Source: Solibacter sp039934035
Lineage (GTDB): Bacteria; Acidobacteriota; Terriglobia; Bryobacterales; Bryobacteraceae
Assembly: GCA_039934035.1 (NCBI GenBank)
Contig: JBDTMZ010000118.1
Location: 1 to 64,000, forward strand
Direction of reading: 5' to 3'
Length of the DNA stretch: 64,000 nt
A program made the position numbers and the translations under genes. Each line of letters starts with the position of its first letter. The stretch's first letter is position 1. Below, one piece after another: positions 17,067-25,833 of this stretch. The notes under the pieces are model-generated. The model saw nothing but the letters and a program-made list of their open reading frames with translations. It made no database searches and was not told where the DNA came from.

Positions 17067-19526
17067 TCACCAACCTGACTGTGCCCTTGCCGGCGGCTGG
17101 ATCGAGTCCTCAATCTTGTAGCCAATTGCAGCATAGCCCTTCAACCGGCGTTCGTACATCCTGGCTAGCATCTGGACATAGTTGTCCACATAATCGTAGA
17201 CCTGCACAAATCGCTTGTTGTCGTGGAGACGATGGAGCCGGCCTACATACTGTTGTAACGTGCCTTTCCAGGAGATCGGCATCGCCAGGAATAGTGTGTC
17301 CAGCCGCGCGTCGTCGAATCCTTCTCCGATGTAGCTCCCCGTCGCCAGGATGACTCGCGATTCGTGTTCCGGCACTGCCGCCAATGCTGCGGCTATTTCG
17401 CGACGCTGCTTTTTCCCCATTCCTCCCTTCAAGAGGAAGACGTGCTTGGCAACACCCGCAAGCTTGGCGGCGAAATATTGCAGATGCTCTGTCCGGCCGG
17501 TCAGGAGCAGCGGGCAGCGTCCAGATCCAATCGCATTGGCGATGTCGTTGGCGATCATCTCGTTGCGGGAGGCATCGTTGACGAGTGCGGCGTAGACGTC
17601 CTGAATTGTGCCTTCGGTGAGTTCCGGCGCCATTCGAAATTCTGTGTGGCGTGGCGTCACTTTGTGCTCGAAGGGTGTCGTTTCGGTCATCGTCCGAGCG
17701 CTCATGTTGTACCGCACGGGGCCACACTGCATGTAGATGATCGGATGGTGTCCGTCCTTCCGCGTCGGCGTGGCGGTCAAACCAACCACATACTTGGCTT
17801 TGACCTGCCTCATCACCTGTTCGAACGTGAAGGCTGAGAGGTGATGGCATTCGTCGACGATCACTTGCCCGTATTCGGCAACGAAGTCCTTTACCTCGTC
17901 TTTTCGATACAGGCTTTGGATGACGGCAACGTCCACACATCCTGTGCGGTCCATCTTGCCGCCGCCGATATGCCCGATCGATTTGGCCGGCAGATCCAAG
18001 AACATCCGGAGACGCTCCTGCCACTGATCGAGCAACTGCTGTCGATGAACAACGACCAGGGTGTTGACCTTCCGTTTCGCAATCAGCCACGCCGCGACGG
18101 CGGTTTTCCCGAACGCCGTCGGAGCGCATAATATGCCTTCGTCATGCTCGGTGATCTTGGAGACGGCTTCCTCTTGGAACGGTCGAAGTTGACCCTGGAA
18201 CTCGGCCTCAATCGCTGTGCCCGCGTACCGTTCGTCCCGAACTTCGGGCCGGATCTTGTGGGCCTCAAGAAGTGCGAGCGTCTCCGTCAGACATCCTCGT
18301 GGCACGGCAACGTGGTGGACAAACTCCGCGCCGCACGCGATCACTCGCGGCTTGTCATAGGTCGATAGTCTCATGGCTTGAGCCTTATAGAACTCCGGGT
18401 TCTGAAAGGCTGCCAGCCGAAGCAGCCGATTCAGCATGGCTGGTGGGAGACCTTTACTCTCCACGAAAACAAGATTCGAACGAACGATCTGAACCGTCTT
18501 CGGCAGTGGCCCTTCGATTGGCCTTTCCCTCCGTTTGCCAGAGGGCGGCAAAGTCCATGGGTCTTGTGCGCCATCATCATCCGCGATACTCATCCGGACT
18601 CCGATCAGGTCGCCTTTGCGCTGAGCGTCCGTGACAATTCCCTCCGCCGACTCGGTCGTCAATCGTTGAATGGTTGAAAGGAATTGCCACTGATCAGCGT
18701 ACGCGTGGAAGCTGGGGTCAATGAACACACTGTTGTCCGCCTTGCGCGGGGCGAACTGCAAGGGGAGCGCAATCAGATTCCCGAGCCCGCCCTTGGGCAT
18801 TGTGTCCTGGTTAGGGAAAAAGCGATCGTAGGAATCAAGGCCGACCTGATGCCTGCGCTCCATGGTTCGGGTGAGCAGCACGCATCCAAGTTTTCGCGCG
18901 GTGATCGCCGGCAGCGCGCGCTCAAAGAGGATCCAGATGTGGCCGCCCTTCCCGGAGCGAGAACGTTCCAAGACAGCGGGAACGTTCAGCTCGCGGCAGG
19001 TCTCAAGAAAGGCCAGGGAATCATATTCCCACGTTTTCTTGTCGAAGTCGGCCGCGAGAAACCAACACGTCTCGTCCGGCAGGAGGGGATAAATGCCGAC
19101 GGTTTCCTTGCCCAAGAGGTGGCTCTCTATAACGGCGTCAGTTAGGGGAAGGAATCTCCGCGTTTTCTGATCTACCTTCTTGCGATCCTCTGGCCGACTT
19201 TTGTTGATGGCTCTCCAGTCCTTTACGACCGCCGGCATATATCCGTGCCGGCCATCCTGATTTTCCCATCGCCTTGCGTAGACATCTTCTCTGCCGCGAA
19301 ACAGGCTGCGAAACAGCGTGATTCGCTTTCTAGCTCGCTCTTCCTTGTCGACAGGTGCGGACGTCTCGGCGGTTTTTGTTGGAGGCGGGCTCTCTGGAGC
19401 CAACTGCGGAATGGGAATGCTGTGAACGGCCAGAAGTCGCCGCAGGCGAGCGTTCTCCTCACGGAGTCGAATATTCTCCTGCTCTGGAGGTTCGAATGGA
19501 AGAGATTCAGAGCCGTTCTCGGCCAT
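17067..19526 (-). CDS. TOTE-type archaeo-eukaryotic primase fused to SF2 helicase
   Basis: 819 residues. A short leucine-rich coiled coil (about 15-35) precedes an AEP primase-polymerase domain (about 65-300) with AADFDKKTWEYD (Asp160 and Asp162, metal ligands), SGKGGHIWILFE (191-196, the sxH motif) and GGLGNLIALPLQ (Asn250). A superfamily-2 helicase follows: APTAFGKT (Walker A, 468-475), VIVDECHH (558-561), GLTATPTRKDG, and the C-terminal GEGFDDARLD and QQYVGRLHR (758-766). This architecture is that of the primase-helicase of the TOTE conflict systems, proposed to act on nucleic acid in defence or mobile-element conflict. All key residues are intact. The start ATG at 19526 has AAGGA upstream. 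No other TOTE component is adjacent; nearby are a toxin-antitoxin pair and a dead integrase, so it rides in an accessory region. Confidence 0.85.
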   Translation of the reverse strand: MAENGSESLPFEPPEQENIRLREENARLRRLLAVHSIPIPQLAPESPPPTKTAETSAPVDKEERARKRITLFRSLFRGREDVYARRWENQDGRHGYMPAVVKDWRAINKSRPEDRKKVDQKTRRFLPLTDAVIESHLLGKETVGIYPLLPDETCWFLAADFDKKTWEYDSLAFLETCRELNVPAVLERSRSGKGGHIWILFERALPAITARKLGCVLLTRTMERRHQVGLDSYDRFFPNQDTMPKGGLGNLIALPLQFAPRKADNSVFIDPSFHAYADQWQFLSTIQRLTTESAEGIVTDAQRKGDLIGVRMSIADDDGAQDPWTLPPSGKRRERPIEGPLPKTVQIVRSNLVFVESKGLPPAMLNRLLRLAAFQNPEFYKAQAMRLSTYDKPRVIACGAEFVHHVAVPRGCLTETLALLEAHKIRPEVRDERYAGTAIEAEFQGQLRPFQEEAVSKITEHDEGILCAPTAFGKTAVAAWLIAKRKVNTLVVVHRQQLLDQWQERLRMFLDLPAKSIGHIGGGKMDRTGCVDVAVIQSLYRKDEVKDFVAEYGQVIVDECHHLSAFTFEQVMRQVKAKYVVGLTATPTRKDGHHPIIYMQCGPVRYNMSARTMTETTPFEHKVTPRHTEFRMAPELTEGTIQDVYAALVNDASRNEMIANDIANAIGSGRCPLLLTGRTEHLQYFAAKLAGVAKHVFLLKGGMGKKQRREIAAALAAVPEHESRVILATGSYIGEGFDDARLDTLFLAMPISWKGTLQQYVGRLHRLHDNKRFVQVYDYVDNYVQMLARMYERRLKGYAAIGYKIEDSIQPPARAQSGW

Positions 19527-19668
19527 ATCCTTTCACCGGTCTGGTGTTATAACAGCACTTTTTCAGGAAACTCAGCAATTCGCGAGGTCTTGTTGTGGAG
19601 CCCGATGGACGTCAGCAAATGCGCGGCTGTGCCGCTGGACAAGCGCGAAACGGTATTACGGCTTCGGC

Positions 19669-19989
19669 TTAGGCGTCCGGTTCCGCAATTCCGGAAAGAA
19701 CGACTGGCGCACGGTCGGGAAACTCGGCGACCAGCGACAGGTTCCCGCCCATCGCCTGAACCGTCTTGCGGAGCGTGGATAACAACAGATCGCTGCGCTT
19801 TTCAAGGCGCGAAACACTGTCCTGGGTGATTCCGAGAGTCTTGGCCATGCGCACCTGCGTGAGCTTGCGAGCGTGCCGCAGTTCACGCAACGTCATCTCC
19901 TCGGCAATCAGTTCGTCCGCGCGGGCCTCCACCTTCTTGCGTTGAGCGGGGCTCAACTTCTTGATCTTGTCATTCACGTTCGTGGACAT
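19669..19989 (-). CDS. XRE-family antitoxin (HigA-like)
   Basis: 106 residues. The helix-turn-helix is visible in LRHARKLTQVRMAKTLGITQDSVSRLEKRSDLLLSTLRKTVQAMG, a classical Cro/CI fold. The C-terminal GGNLSLVAEFPDRAPVVLSGI strand-rich tail is typical of antitoxins paired with Gp49/HigB toxins. It should neutralise the toxin encoded just upstream and repress the operon by binding the palindromic promoter site. Its ATG (19989) follows the toxin stop by two bases. The order toxin then antitoxin is the HigBA arrangement. Confidence 0.85.
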   Translation of the reverse strand: MSTNVNDKIKKLSPAQRKKVEARADELIAEEMTLRELRHARKLTQVRMAKTLGITQDSVSRLEKRSDLLLSTLRKTVQAMGGNLSLVAEFPDRAPVVLSGIAEPDA

Positions 19990-19991
19990 GG

Positions 19992-20354
19992 TTATTTCCC
20001 TTCCTTCTTCAACCGGGCCAGATGCACATCGAAACGGTCGTCGGCCCTTCGGATTAGCTCGCGGTAGAACCGTTTCTCGCCGCCGCCTGACTTATCACCC
20101 GCCACCAGAAGGATCGCCTTCCGCCTCGGATCGAAGGCAAAGGCCACCCTCCACTCGCCGCCGGTCGCACTGAAGCGCAGTTCTTTCATATTGGCGTGCC
20201 GAGAGTCGTTCAGCGTATCAACGCGAGGCCGCCCCAATTGCGGCCCGAATTGCTGAAGCAGGCGAGCCAACGCCAGTATCTCCGTCCGCACGTCTACGGG
20301 CTGCGCGTCAAACTCCGGCTCAAACTCATCGCTAATTTCGACGACCCAAACCAT
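19992..20354 (-). CDS. RelE/HigB (Gp49-like) toxin
   Basis: 120 residues. The Gp49/RelE fold is shown by RVDTLNDSRHANMKELRFSATGGEWRVAFAFDPRRKAILLVAGDK followed by EKRFYRELIRRADDRF, with the central Arg and Lys residues used by ribosome-dependent mRNA interferases. When released from its antitoxin it would cleave translated mRNA. It is the first gene of a two-gene operon. An inverted repeat lies 14 bases upstream of the ATG at 20354. Family membership is clear; substrate specificity is not. Confidence 0.85.
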   Translation of the reverse strand: MVWVVEISDEFEPEFDAQPVDVRTEILALARLLQQFGPQLGRPRVDTLNDSRHANMKELRFSATGGEWRVAFAFDPRRKAILLVAGDKSGGGEKRFYRELIRRADDRFDVHLARLKKEGK

Positions 20355-20367
20355 CCATGCATTAATA

Positions 20368-20391
20368 TGACATGCAGATCATATGATGTCA
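20368..20391 (-). promoter_or_regulatory. Possible autoregulatory operator of the HigBA-like pair
   Basis: TGACAT (20368-20373) and ATGTCA (20386-20391) form an inverted repeat with a 12-base spacer, 14 bases before the toxin start, in an AT-rich patch. The position fits antitoxin binding over the promoter. Confidence 0.45.
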
Positions 20392-20976
20392 ACTCCATAC
20401 CGCCCCAGAAAAGCCTGAGCCGAAATTTCCCACCGAAACGTGGCACTATTACTTCGAAGCCGCTTCTTCCGCCAACCGCCGCACGGTTCGAGACGAATGT
20501 GCTGCTGTCTCGTTCGTGCCTCATTTAGCTGATGGAATTTGGAAAATGCTGATTCAGCGAGGTGTTGCAGATTCAGGAATTCGCGACAGAAGCGCGCAAG
20601 TGATTTAGATCCAATAAACGGATAGATTCCCAAGCTGGATGTCGCAGGCGGGAAATCGGTCAGCTCGCGGGTCCTGCAAGAACTGTTACGTGTGACAATT
20701 CCGTTGTACAAATAGGGGCATTTTTGCACAAATCTATTGGAAGCATTGCAATGAAGTCAATCAGTTCCAATGCTGTCAATACCGTGCTCTGATCCGAATC
20801 CTACCTGAGGAGCCAAACTTTTGAATGACTTACCCAATCCCGCGAAGGTCTAGTTCACCGGGCCCACTGTGGGGACTTTTGTGGGGACGCCATTTGAATT
20901 TCCACGACCCCGCCGGGGACCCTAACTCATCAGGACGGTGAAAAGTGCTGCTTGTTCCTGTTACCATGCTGTCAGA
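20392..20976. other. Intergenic stretch within the accessory region
   Basis: About 585 bases between the toxin-antitoxin promoter and the cupin gene, of mixed base composition. I found no frame with a recognisable domain. It may contain decayed mobile-element sequence, since a broken recombinase lies just beyond the cupin gene. Confidence 0.3.
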
Positions 20977-21339
20977 ATGGCTAAACTGATCGGTTCTCCG
21001 ACCCCGATTGCCACCGTCGGAACCATGCCTAAGCGCAGCGACGAATACGTGGGTCTCATCAACACTGGGGACTCGAAGGTTTCGATTACTCTTATGCACT
21101 CTCCGCCGGGGTGGGAGGGAATTGGTCGGATCGCTAAGTTTCACGAATACAAGGTAGTTTCCAAAGGCTTGCTCCGCGTGGTGACTCCCGAAGCCAAGAT
21201 CGACGTCGAGGCGGGGCAGGCCGTGCATGTAGAACCTGGCGAATGGGTGCGCTACTCGACACCGTCAGCGGACGGCGCCGATTACGTGACGGTTTGTACG
21301 CCGTCTTATTCACGCGCCGACGTGGAGCGAGACGAGTAG
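20977..21339 (+). CDS. Small cupin-fold protein
   Basis: 120 residues from the ATG at 20977; the frame extends 13 codons further upstream but that part is Cys-rich and unlike the family. VSITLMHSPPGWEGIGRIAKFHEYKVVSKGLLRVVTPEAKIDVEAGQAVHVEPGEWVRYSTPSADGADYVTVC follows the cupin_2 order of strands: a metal-loop-like FHEY, then the GQAVHVEPGEWVRYSTP turn. Only one or two of the usual His ligands are present, so it may bind metal weakly or act as a small-molecule binder. It is transcribed alone and overlaps the end of the broken integrase on the other strand by about 30 bases. Confidence 0.65.
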   Translation: MAKLIGSPTPIATVGTMPKRSDEYVGLINTGDSKVSITLMHSPPGWEGIGRIAKFHEYKVVSKGLLRVVTPEAKIDVEAGQAVHVEPGEWVRYSTPSADGADYVTVCTPSYSRADVERDE

Positions 21340-21898
21340 AAATGGGTGCGCGGCTTCAATTGTGGGGAGTTCTGCGGGGACCGCCGATTTTTCTTCCGCC
21401 GGTTTCGGGTCCGCCTTTCTCGCCACGATTGGTTCGAGTGCCGTTCGCTTCGCTTCCATGCGGATATGGGAGTAGTGCACATCTGCATTGAAACGTGTCC
21501 GGCAATATCCCGGATGGTTTCGTCACCCACGCCGCTTTCGGCAAGGTCGGTAATCATGGTGTGCAGGTTATCGTGCCACCGCCCCGTCACTTTCGCCTTC
21601 TTCTTCGCGTTGTTCCATGAAGTCTTGAGCGTAACCATTGGCTTCGTCGGATCAAGCGGCCTCTTCTGCCCGGTTGCGGGTGTACCTATCCGCGCCGGGA
21701 AGACGTACCATTCCGGCTTGATGGTATGGTATGGAATCGCTTGGTGTACGAGTACTCTGCCATCGCTTCCAGCAAATCGGAGCTCAGGGGAATAGTCCGG
21801 CCTTCGCCCGCTTCGGTCTTGCTGTCCCCCACGGTTAGATACGCTTTGAACAGGTCCATTCGGCCCCACTGAAGGCCCCGAATCTCCGCAGTGTTCTA
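21310..21898 (-). pseudogene. Tyrosine recombinase (phage-type integrase), C-terminal remnant
   Basis: Three frames together spell a catalytic domain: TAEIRGLQWGRMDL (Arg I), GDSKTEAGEGRTIPLSSDLLEAMAEY, PEWYVFPARIGTPATGQKRPLDP, RWHDNLHTMITDLAESGVGDETIRDIAGHVS, and VHYSHIRMEAKRTALEPIV (nucleophile Tyr). Lesions: no N-terminal half (stop codon and unrelated sequence at 21898); a duplicated 5-base CATAC block near 21727-21737 that shifts frame; a 4-base loss near 21477 before the Tyr box; and Leu in place of the second catalytic Arg (HDNLHT for the usual HDNRHT). The enzyme is dead. Confidence 0.85.
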
Positions 21899-22115
21899 AC
21901 TAAACACCGAGCCCAGTTAACTCAGTTACTCGCGGCCGTTCGGCGGTTTCCCCCATCGTACCTCCGCCGCTTTCATGGCCCGGGCTGTTGACCGCTCCTC
22001 AGGCGTCATGTTCCCGCTGGACCGCGCGCCCCGTTCTGCCCACGTGAAGTCCTGTGTTGCTCCCTTGCTGCAGCGACCGGTGAATGCGATACCGTTGCGT
22101 CCCTATTTGCGGCGA

Positions 22116-22435
22116 TCAGTTGCACCAGCCCTCAGCCCTTCTGAATGAGCCATGGTCGCGACGGATGAGTAGCAGTGCGGTGATCGCGCCAGCGACCAAC
22201 ACCAAGCTTCCGGGCTCCGGCATTACGAACGCGTAATTGGCACCCGAGCCTGTGCTGACCGCAAAATCGCTCAGCAGCATGCCGTTGGAATCGAGAACTT
22301 TCACGGCATCGATTTCAGATGTGCGTTTGTCATTGCTAGCTCGCCGGCTGCGGTGGCGGGGCTCGGAACAGAGGCCAGACCCAGGAGTAAGGTCAAGCTC
22401 AAACCCGAGCGCCTACCGTAGCGAGTGAAGGACAT
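22116..22435 (-). pseudogene. PEP-CTERM exported protein, internally deleted remnant
   Basis: The ATG at 22435 begins a good signal peptide (LSLTLLLGLASVPSPATA) that runs into a stop (KSMP*). In the overlapping frame, EIDAVKVLDSNGMLLSDFAVSTGSGANYAFVMPEPGSLVLVAGAITALLLIRRD carries a PEP motif, a membrane helix and Arg-Arg, the PEP-CTERM sorting signal read by exosortase/XrtA systems. The whole unit is only about 107 codons and its two ends are in different frames. It looks like a gene that lost its central part. No exosortase gene is in the window. Confidence 0.75.
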
Positions 22436-22499
22436 GCCAACCGCAAATTATCATCGTTCCGCGTTGAGACACAATCCTATTCTCAAGACCGGGGCCGGG

Positions 22500-25400
22500 C
22501 TAGGCGGACAAGATGGCGCGAGCCTCGGTCAACTCGGGCAGACTCTGCCCTTTCTGAAACCAGGCCTCCAGCGGCATGAGCAGTTCGTGCGCATCCTGGC
22601 GGCGGCCCTGCGCCAACTGCAGGCGGGCCAGGGAAAGCGCCGCGCGCAGCTCCAAAGTCTTGGCCTGCTGCGCTTGCGCGCGTTCGATCGCCTTGCGGAG
22701 GCTGGTCTCACCCACGGCGTCTCCCCGCGAGGCCAGGATTTCTCCATGCAGCCGGTAAAGTTCGGGTTCGAAGACCAGCTCCCCGAATTCATCGCAGTGA
22801 CGCATGCCGCGTGACAACGCCGCTAACGCATCGTCCACCAACCCGGCGCGCACACACACCTCGGCCATCATGCACGAGAACAGCGGAGTGAGCAGCCCCG
22901 AACCGGTAAGGTGGTGTATGGAGAGGCCGCCCTTCATCTCGGCCATGCCGGCTTCCAAATTGCCGGCGAGAGCGATGGCGTAGCCATGGTACACCGCCCC
23001 GATGGCGCTCCAGAGCAGGAACCCCTGATCGGAAGCGATCTCGCTGAGACGCGTGGAAACGGCGAGCAACTGGTCCAACTCACGACGCGCCACCAGCAGG
23101 GTGCACTGGCAGCCGAGCCCGTAAGCGGTGCAGCTGGGTAGATTGAGGTCTTCGATCATCTGCCAGGCATCCGTGCCCTGTTTTGCAGCCTCTTCCGGAA
23201 AACCCATGAACCAGTGGCTCATGGCGCGGAAGTTGGCGCACGCAAAGGAAGGCGGCGAATGGTAGAGGGCGGCAACGATCCGCTCGGCTTCCAACGAATA
23301 GTTCGCCAAAGCCTTAACGGCAATGTCGCACGTGGCCGGGAAATCCGCCATAAAATAGCGCCCCAGCAACACCGGAGTCAGCGCCCCGGCGTCCAGATCG
23401 GGGATGCCGGCGGCCATGCCGCTGTGCATCACTTCGTCTACGGCGCGCAGCGCCTGCCGGGGATTGCCTCGCATTAGATAAAGCGTGGAAAGCCCCATCA
23501 TGGACCGGACGTACCCGCCAGCGTTGCCCAGTTGGCGGCAAAGCTCTCCGGCGCGGATGCAGGCAGATTCCACCTCCGGCGCGCCCCAGCCCATGGCGAC
23601 GGTGAGGGCTCCGGACAGCGCCTCCTGTGCGTTCATTTCCGCTTGAAGCCGATCCGAATCGTCCTCCGGCAAGGTCTTGCACAGGAGGATGGCTTTTTGC
23701 AGGTAGGCCACACATTCGCGCACGGCCGAAGACTGCTGCGCGCGCAGCCCTGCCTTCACCCATCCGGCGATGGCTTCGGCGATTCGTCCCGCGCCTTCGA
23801 AGTGGCGCGCCAGCAGCTCGGGGCGCGTCTCCGCCATTTCCGGGAAACGGTGCACCAGAACCTCCGCGATCTTCCCGTGAAACTCCTGCCGCGTCTTGCG
23901 CAGCAGTGATTCGTACGCCGCGTCCTGAATCAGGGCGTGTTTAAACGTGTAGGTGGACGCGGGATGCGTGCCAGTCTCCGCAACCAGGTCCAGGTCCACC
24001 AGATGCTTTAGCGCCTGAGTGAGTTCCGCGGTGGATTTGCCGAGGACCGTTTGCAGCAGTTCGAAGCTGGATTCGCGCCCGATGGTGGCGGCCAATTGCG
24101 CCACTGCCCGATCGCTGCCCAGGCGATCGATGCGCCCCATCAACGAATCCTGCACCGTCGCCGGAATCAGTCCGGCGGGTAGCGGTCCGGTCAGTTCGAA
24201 GCGATCCTCCAGTTCGCGCAGAATGCCCGATTCCATAATGCTGCGTGTGACCGCTTCCACAAACAGCGGGATACCTCCGGTTCGGGCGACCAGTTCCTCC
24301 ACCAGCGCCGGCGGCAGCGGCTTAGATCCGGCCACGCCCGCCACCAGAGTGCGAGTATCGGCCGGCGCAAGTTTTTCCACCCGGATCTGGCGAAACCACG
24401 GTTGGCTCCAGCCGACTGAGAATTCCGGCCGTGCCGTGGCGATGACCAGGACAGGAAGTTCGGACTGTGTAGCCAAAATTAATCCCAGCAGATCCAGCGT
24501 GGACGGATCGGCCCAGTGCAGATCTTCTATCAGCAGCAGCACGGGCGAGCCGCCTACGGCATGGAGCAACAGGGCGGCCAGGATTTCAATGGTTCGCTGC
24601 CGTCGCCTGGCGGGCGGAATCCCCGGATCGCCGTAGCGTCCCAGGGTGGCAACGGACAGCACCTCGGCCAGCAGAACGGTTGCCTCTTCCACCGGTACGC
24701 CGCGTCCCGCCGCGAACAGTTCCACCAGTTCGAGTTTTGCCGCCGGTGCCGCTTCCTCATCCGTGCCGATGCGGCGGGCAAGCATCTCCACTACCGGGTT
24801 CAACGGATTGTTCATCTGGTACGGCGAACACTCCGCTTCGAACAGTTCGTAGAGCCGCTTGCCCGCGATTTCCCGCGCGGCGGCAAGCAGCCGCGATTTG
24901 CCGATGCCTGCTTCGCCGGTCAGTAGCAGCGTCTGCCCGCGCCCATCGACCGCTGCCTGCCATGCGGTGCGGATCAGGTCCGCTTCCCGCTCCCGCCCCA
25001 CAAAGCGGGTGAGGCCGTGGACAGACGTGCGCGCTTCGAACCGGGTGGTGGCCGTGCTCATGCCGAGCACGCGGAAAATCTGCATCGGCCGCGAGAGGCC
25101 CTTGAGCGTACGCGACCCCTGATTTTCGAGCGCGAACTGACCGCCCAGCAGCGCGCGGGTGGCGTGGCTGATGACCATGCTATCCGGCTGCGCTTCCGAT
25201 TGCAGGCGCGCGGCGATGTTCGGAGCTTCGCCCAACGCCAGTTGCTCGCGCCGGAAGCCCGCGCCCACGTCGCCCACCACCACCAGCCCGGTATGGATGC
25301 CGATGCGAATCTGTGGCCGGATGCCATTCAGCGCGATGCTGTTGACCCCGCGCAGCAGGTCCAGCCCGGAGCGGACCGCGCGTTGCGCGTCATCTTCATG

Positions 25401-25766
25401 GGCGGCGGGATAGCCGAAATACGCGAGCACGCCGTCGCCAAGATACTGGGCGATGTGCCCGCCGTAATACTCCACCACTTTGGCGCAGAGCGTCTGGTAT
25501 CGGGCGTAGAGATCGTGCAGGTCTTCCGGGTCCAGCTGTTCGGAGAGCGAGGTGGAGCCGACGATATCGGCGAAGAAGACCGTGAGCTGGCGGCGTTCAG
25601 CGATGGGGACGACGGCCTGCAGGGAGCGGCCGCAGTCGCCGCAAGTGGCGGCGTCGCGTGCATTCCGGAAGTCGCATTCCGGGCAGGGAATGCCCATCGG
25701 AGAGCCGCACTCCGAACAAAACTTCACCCTCGTCGAATTATCGGTACCGCAATTGGAACAGAGCAT
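22500..25766 (-). CDS. Class III nucleotidyl cyclase - AAA ATPase - TPR regulator
   Basis: 1088 residues. Residues 1-50 form a double zinc ribbon (CxxC pairs at CSNCG, CSECG, CPEC, CGDCG). Residues about 58-195 are a class III cyclase domain with metal Asp67 (FADIVGSTSL) and Asp111 (LGDGVLAYF) and transition-state Asn183/Arg187 (PNIAARL). The base-recognition Lys position before GD is Gln107. Residues about 240-560 are a STAND-type ATPase (LLTGEAGIGKSRLL; VLLLIEDLHWADPSTLDLL), followed by about 500 residues of helical TPR-like repeats. Such proteins (the COG2114/COG3899 type) couple nucleotide-cycling sensor scaffolds to signal output, perhaps cAMP. No membrane segment. It is encoded alone on the minus strand. 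Confidence 0.85.
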   Translation of the reverse strand: MLCSNCGTDNSTRVKFCSECGSPMGIPCPECDFRNARDAATCGDCGRSLQAVVPIAERRQLTVFFADIVGSTSLSEQLDPEDLHDLYARYQTLCAKVVEYYGGHIAQYLGDGVLAYFGYPAAHEDDAQRAVRSGLDLLRGVNSIALNGIRPQIRIGIHTGLVVVGDVGAGFRREQLALGEAPNIAARLQSEAQPDSMVISHATRALLGGQFALENQGSRTLKGLSRPMQIFRVLGMSTATTRFEARTSVHGLTRFVGREREADLIRTAWQAAVDGRGQTLLLTGEAGIGKSRLLAAAREIAGKRLYELFEAECSPYQMNNPLNPVVEMLARRIGTDEEAAPAAKLELVELFAAGRGVPVEEATVLLAEVLSVATLGRYGDPGIPPARRRQRTIEILAALLLHAVGGSPVLLLIEDLHWADPSTLDLLGLILATQSELPVLVIATARPEFSVGWSQPWFRQIRVEKLAPADTRTLVAGVAGSKPLPPALVEELVARTGGIPLFVEAVTRSIMESGILRELEDRFELTGPLPAGLIPATVQDSLMGRIDRLGSDRAVAQLAATIGRESSFELLQTVLGKSTAELTQALKHLVDLDLVAETGTHPASTYTFKHALIQDAAYESLLRKTRQEFHGKIAEVLVHRFPEMAETRPELLARHFEGAGRIAEAIAGWVKAGLRAQQSSAVRECVAYLQKAILLCKTLPEDDSDRLQAEMNAQEALSGALTVAMGWGAPEVESACIRAGELCRQLGNAGGYVRSMMGLSTLYLMRGNPRQALRAVDEVMHSGMAAGIPDLDAGALTPVLLGRYFMADFPATCDIAVKALANYSLEAERIVAALYHSPPSFACANFRAMSHWFMGFPEEAAKQGTDAWQMIEDLNLPSCTAYGLGCQCTLLVARRELDQLLAVSTRLSEIASDQGFLLWSAIGAVYHGYAIALAGNLEAGMAEMKGGLSIHHLTGSGLLTPLFSCMMAEVCVRAGLVDDALAALSRGMRHCDEFGELVFEPELYRLHGEILASRGDAVGETSLRKAIERAQAQQAKTLELRAALSLARLQLAQGRRQDAHELLMPLEAWFQKGQSLPELTEARAILSA

Positions 25767-25833
25767 CGGTCAAGCCCGACCAGGGGATTTACCTGATAGG
25801 ACAGTACCGAATGTTATCACGACCGCTCGAAAA

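Noticed and set aside
16867..22115. Exact direct repeat of the tRNA 3' end as a right attachment site
   Set aside because: Searched by eye from the tRNA to 22.1 kb; no copy of its last 20 bases was found.
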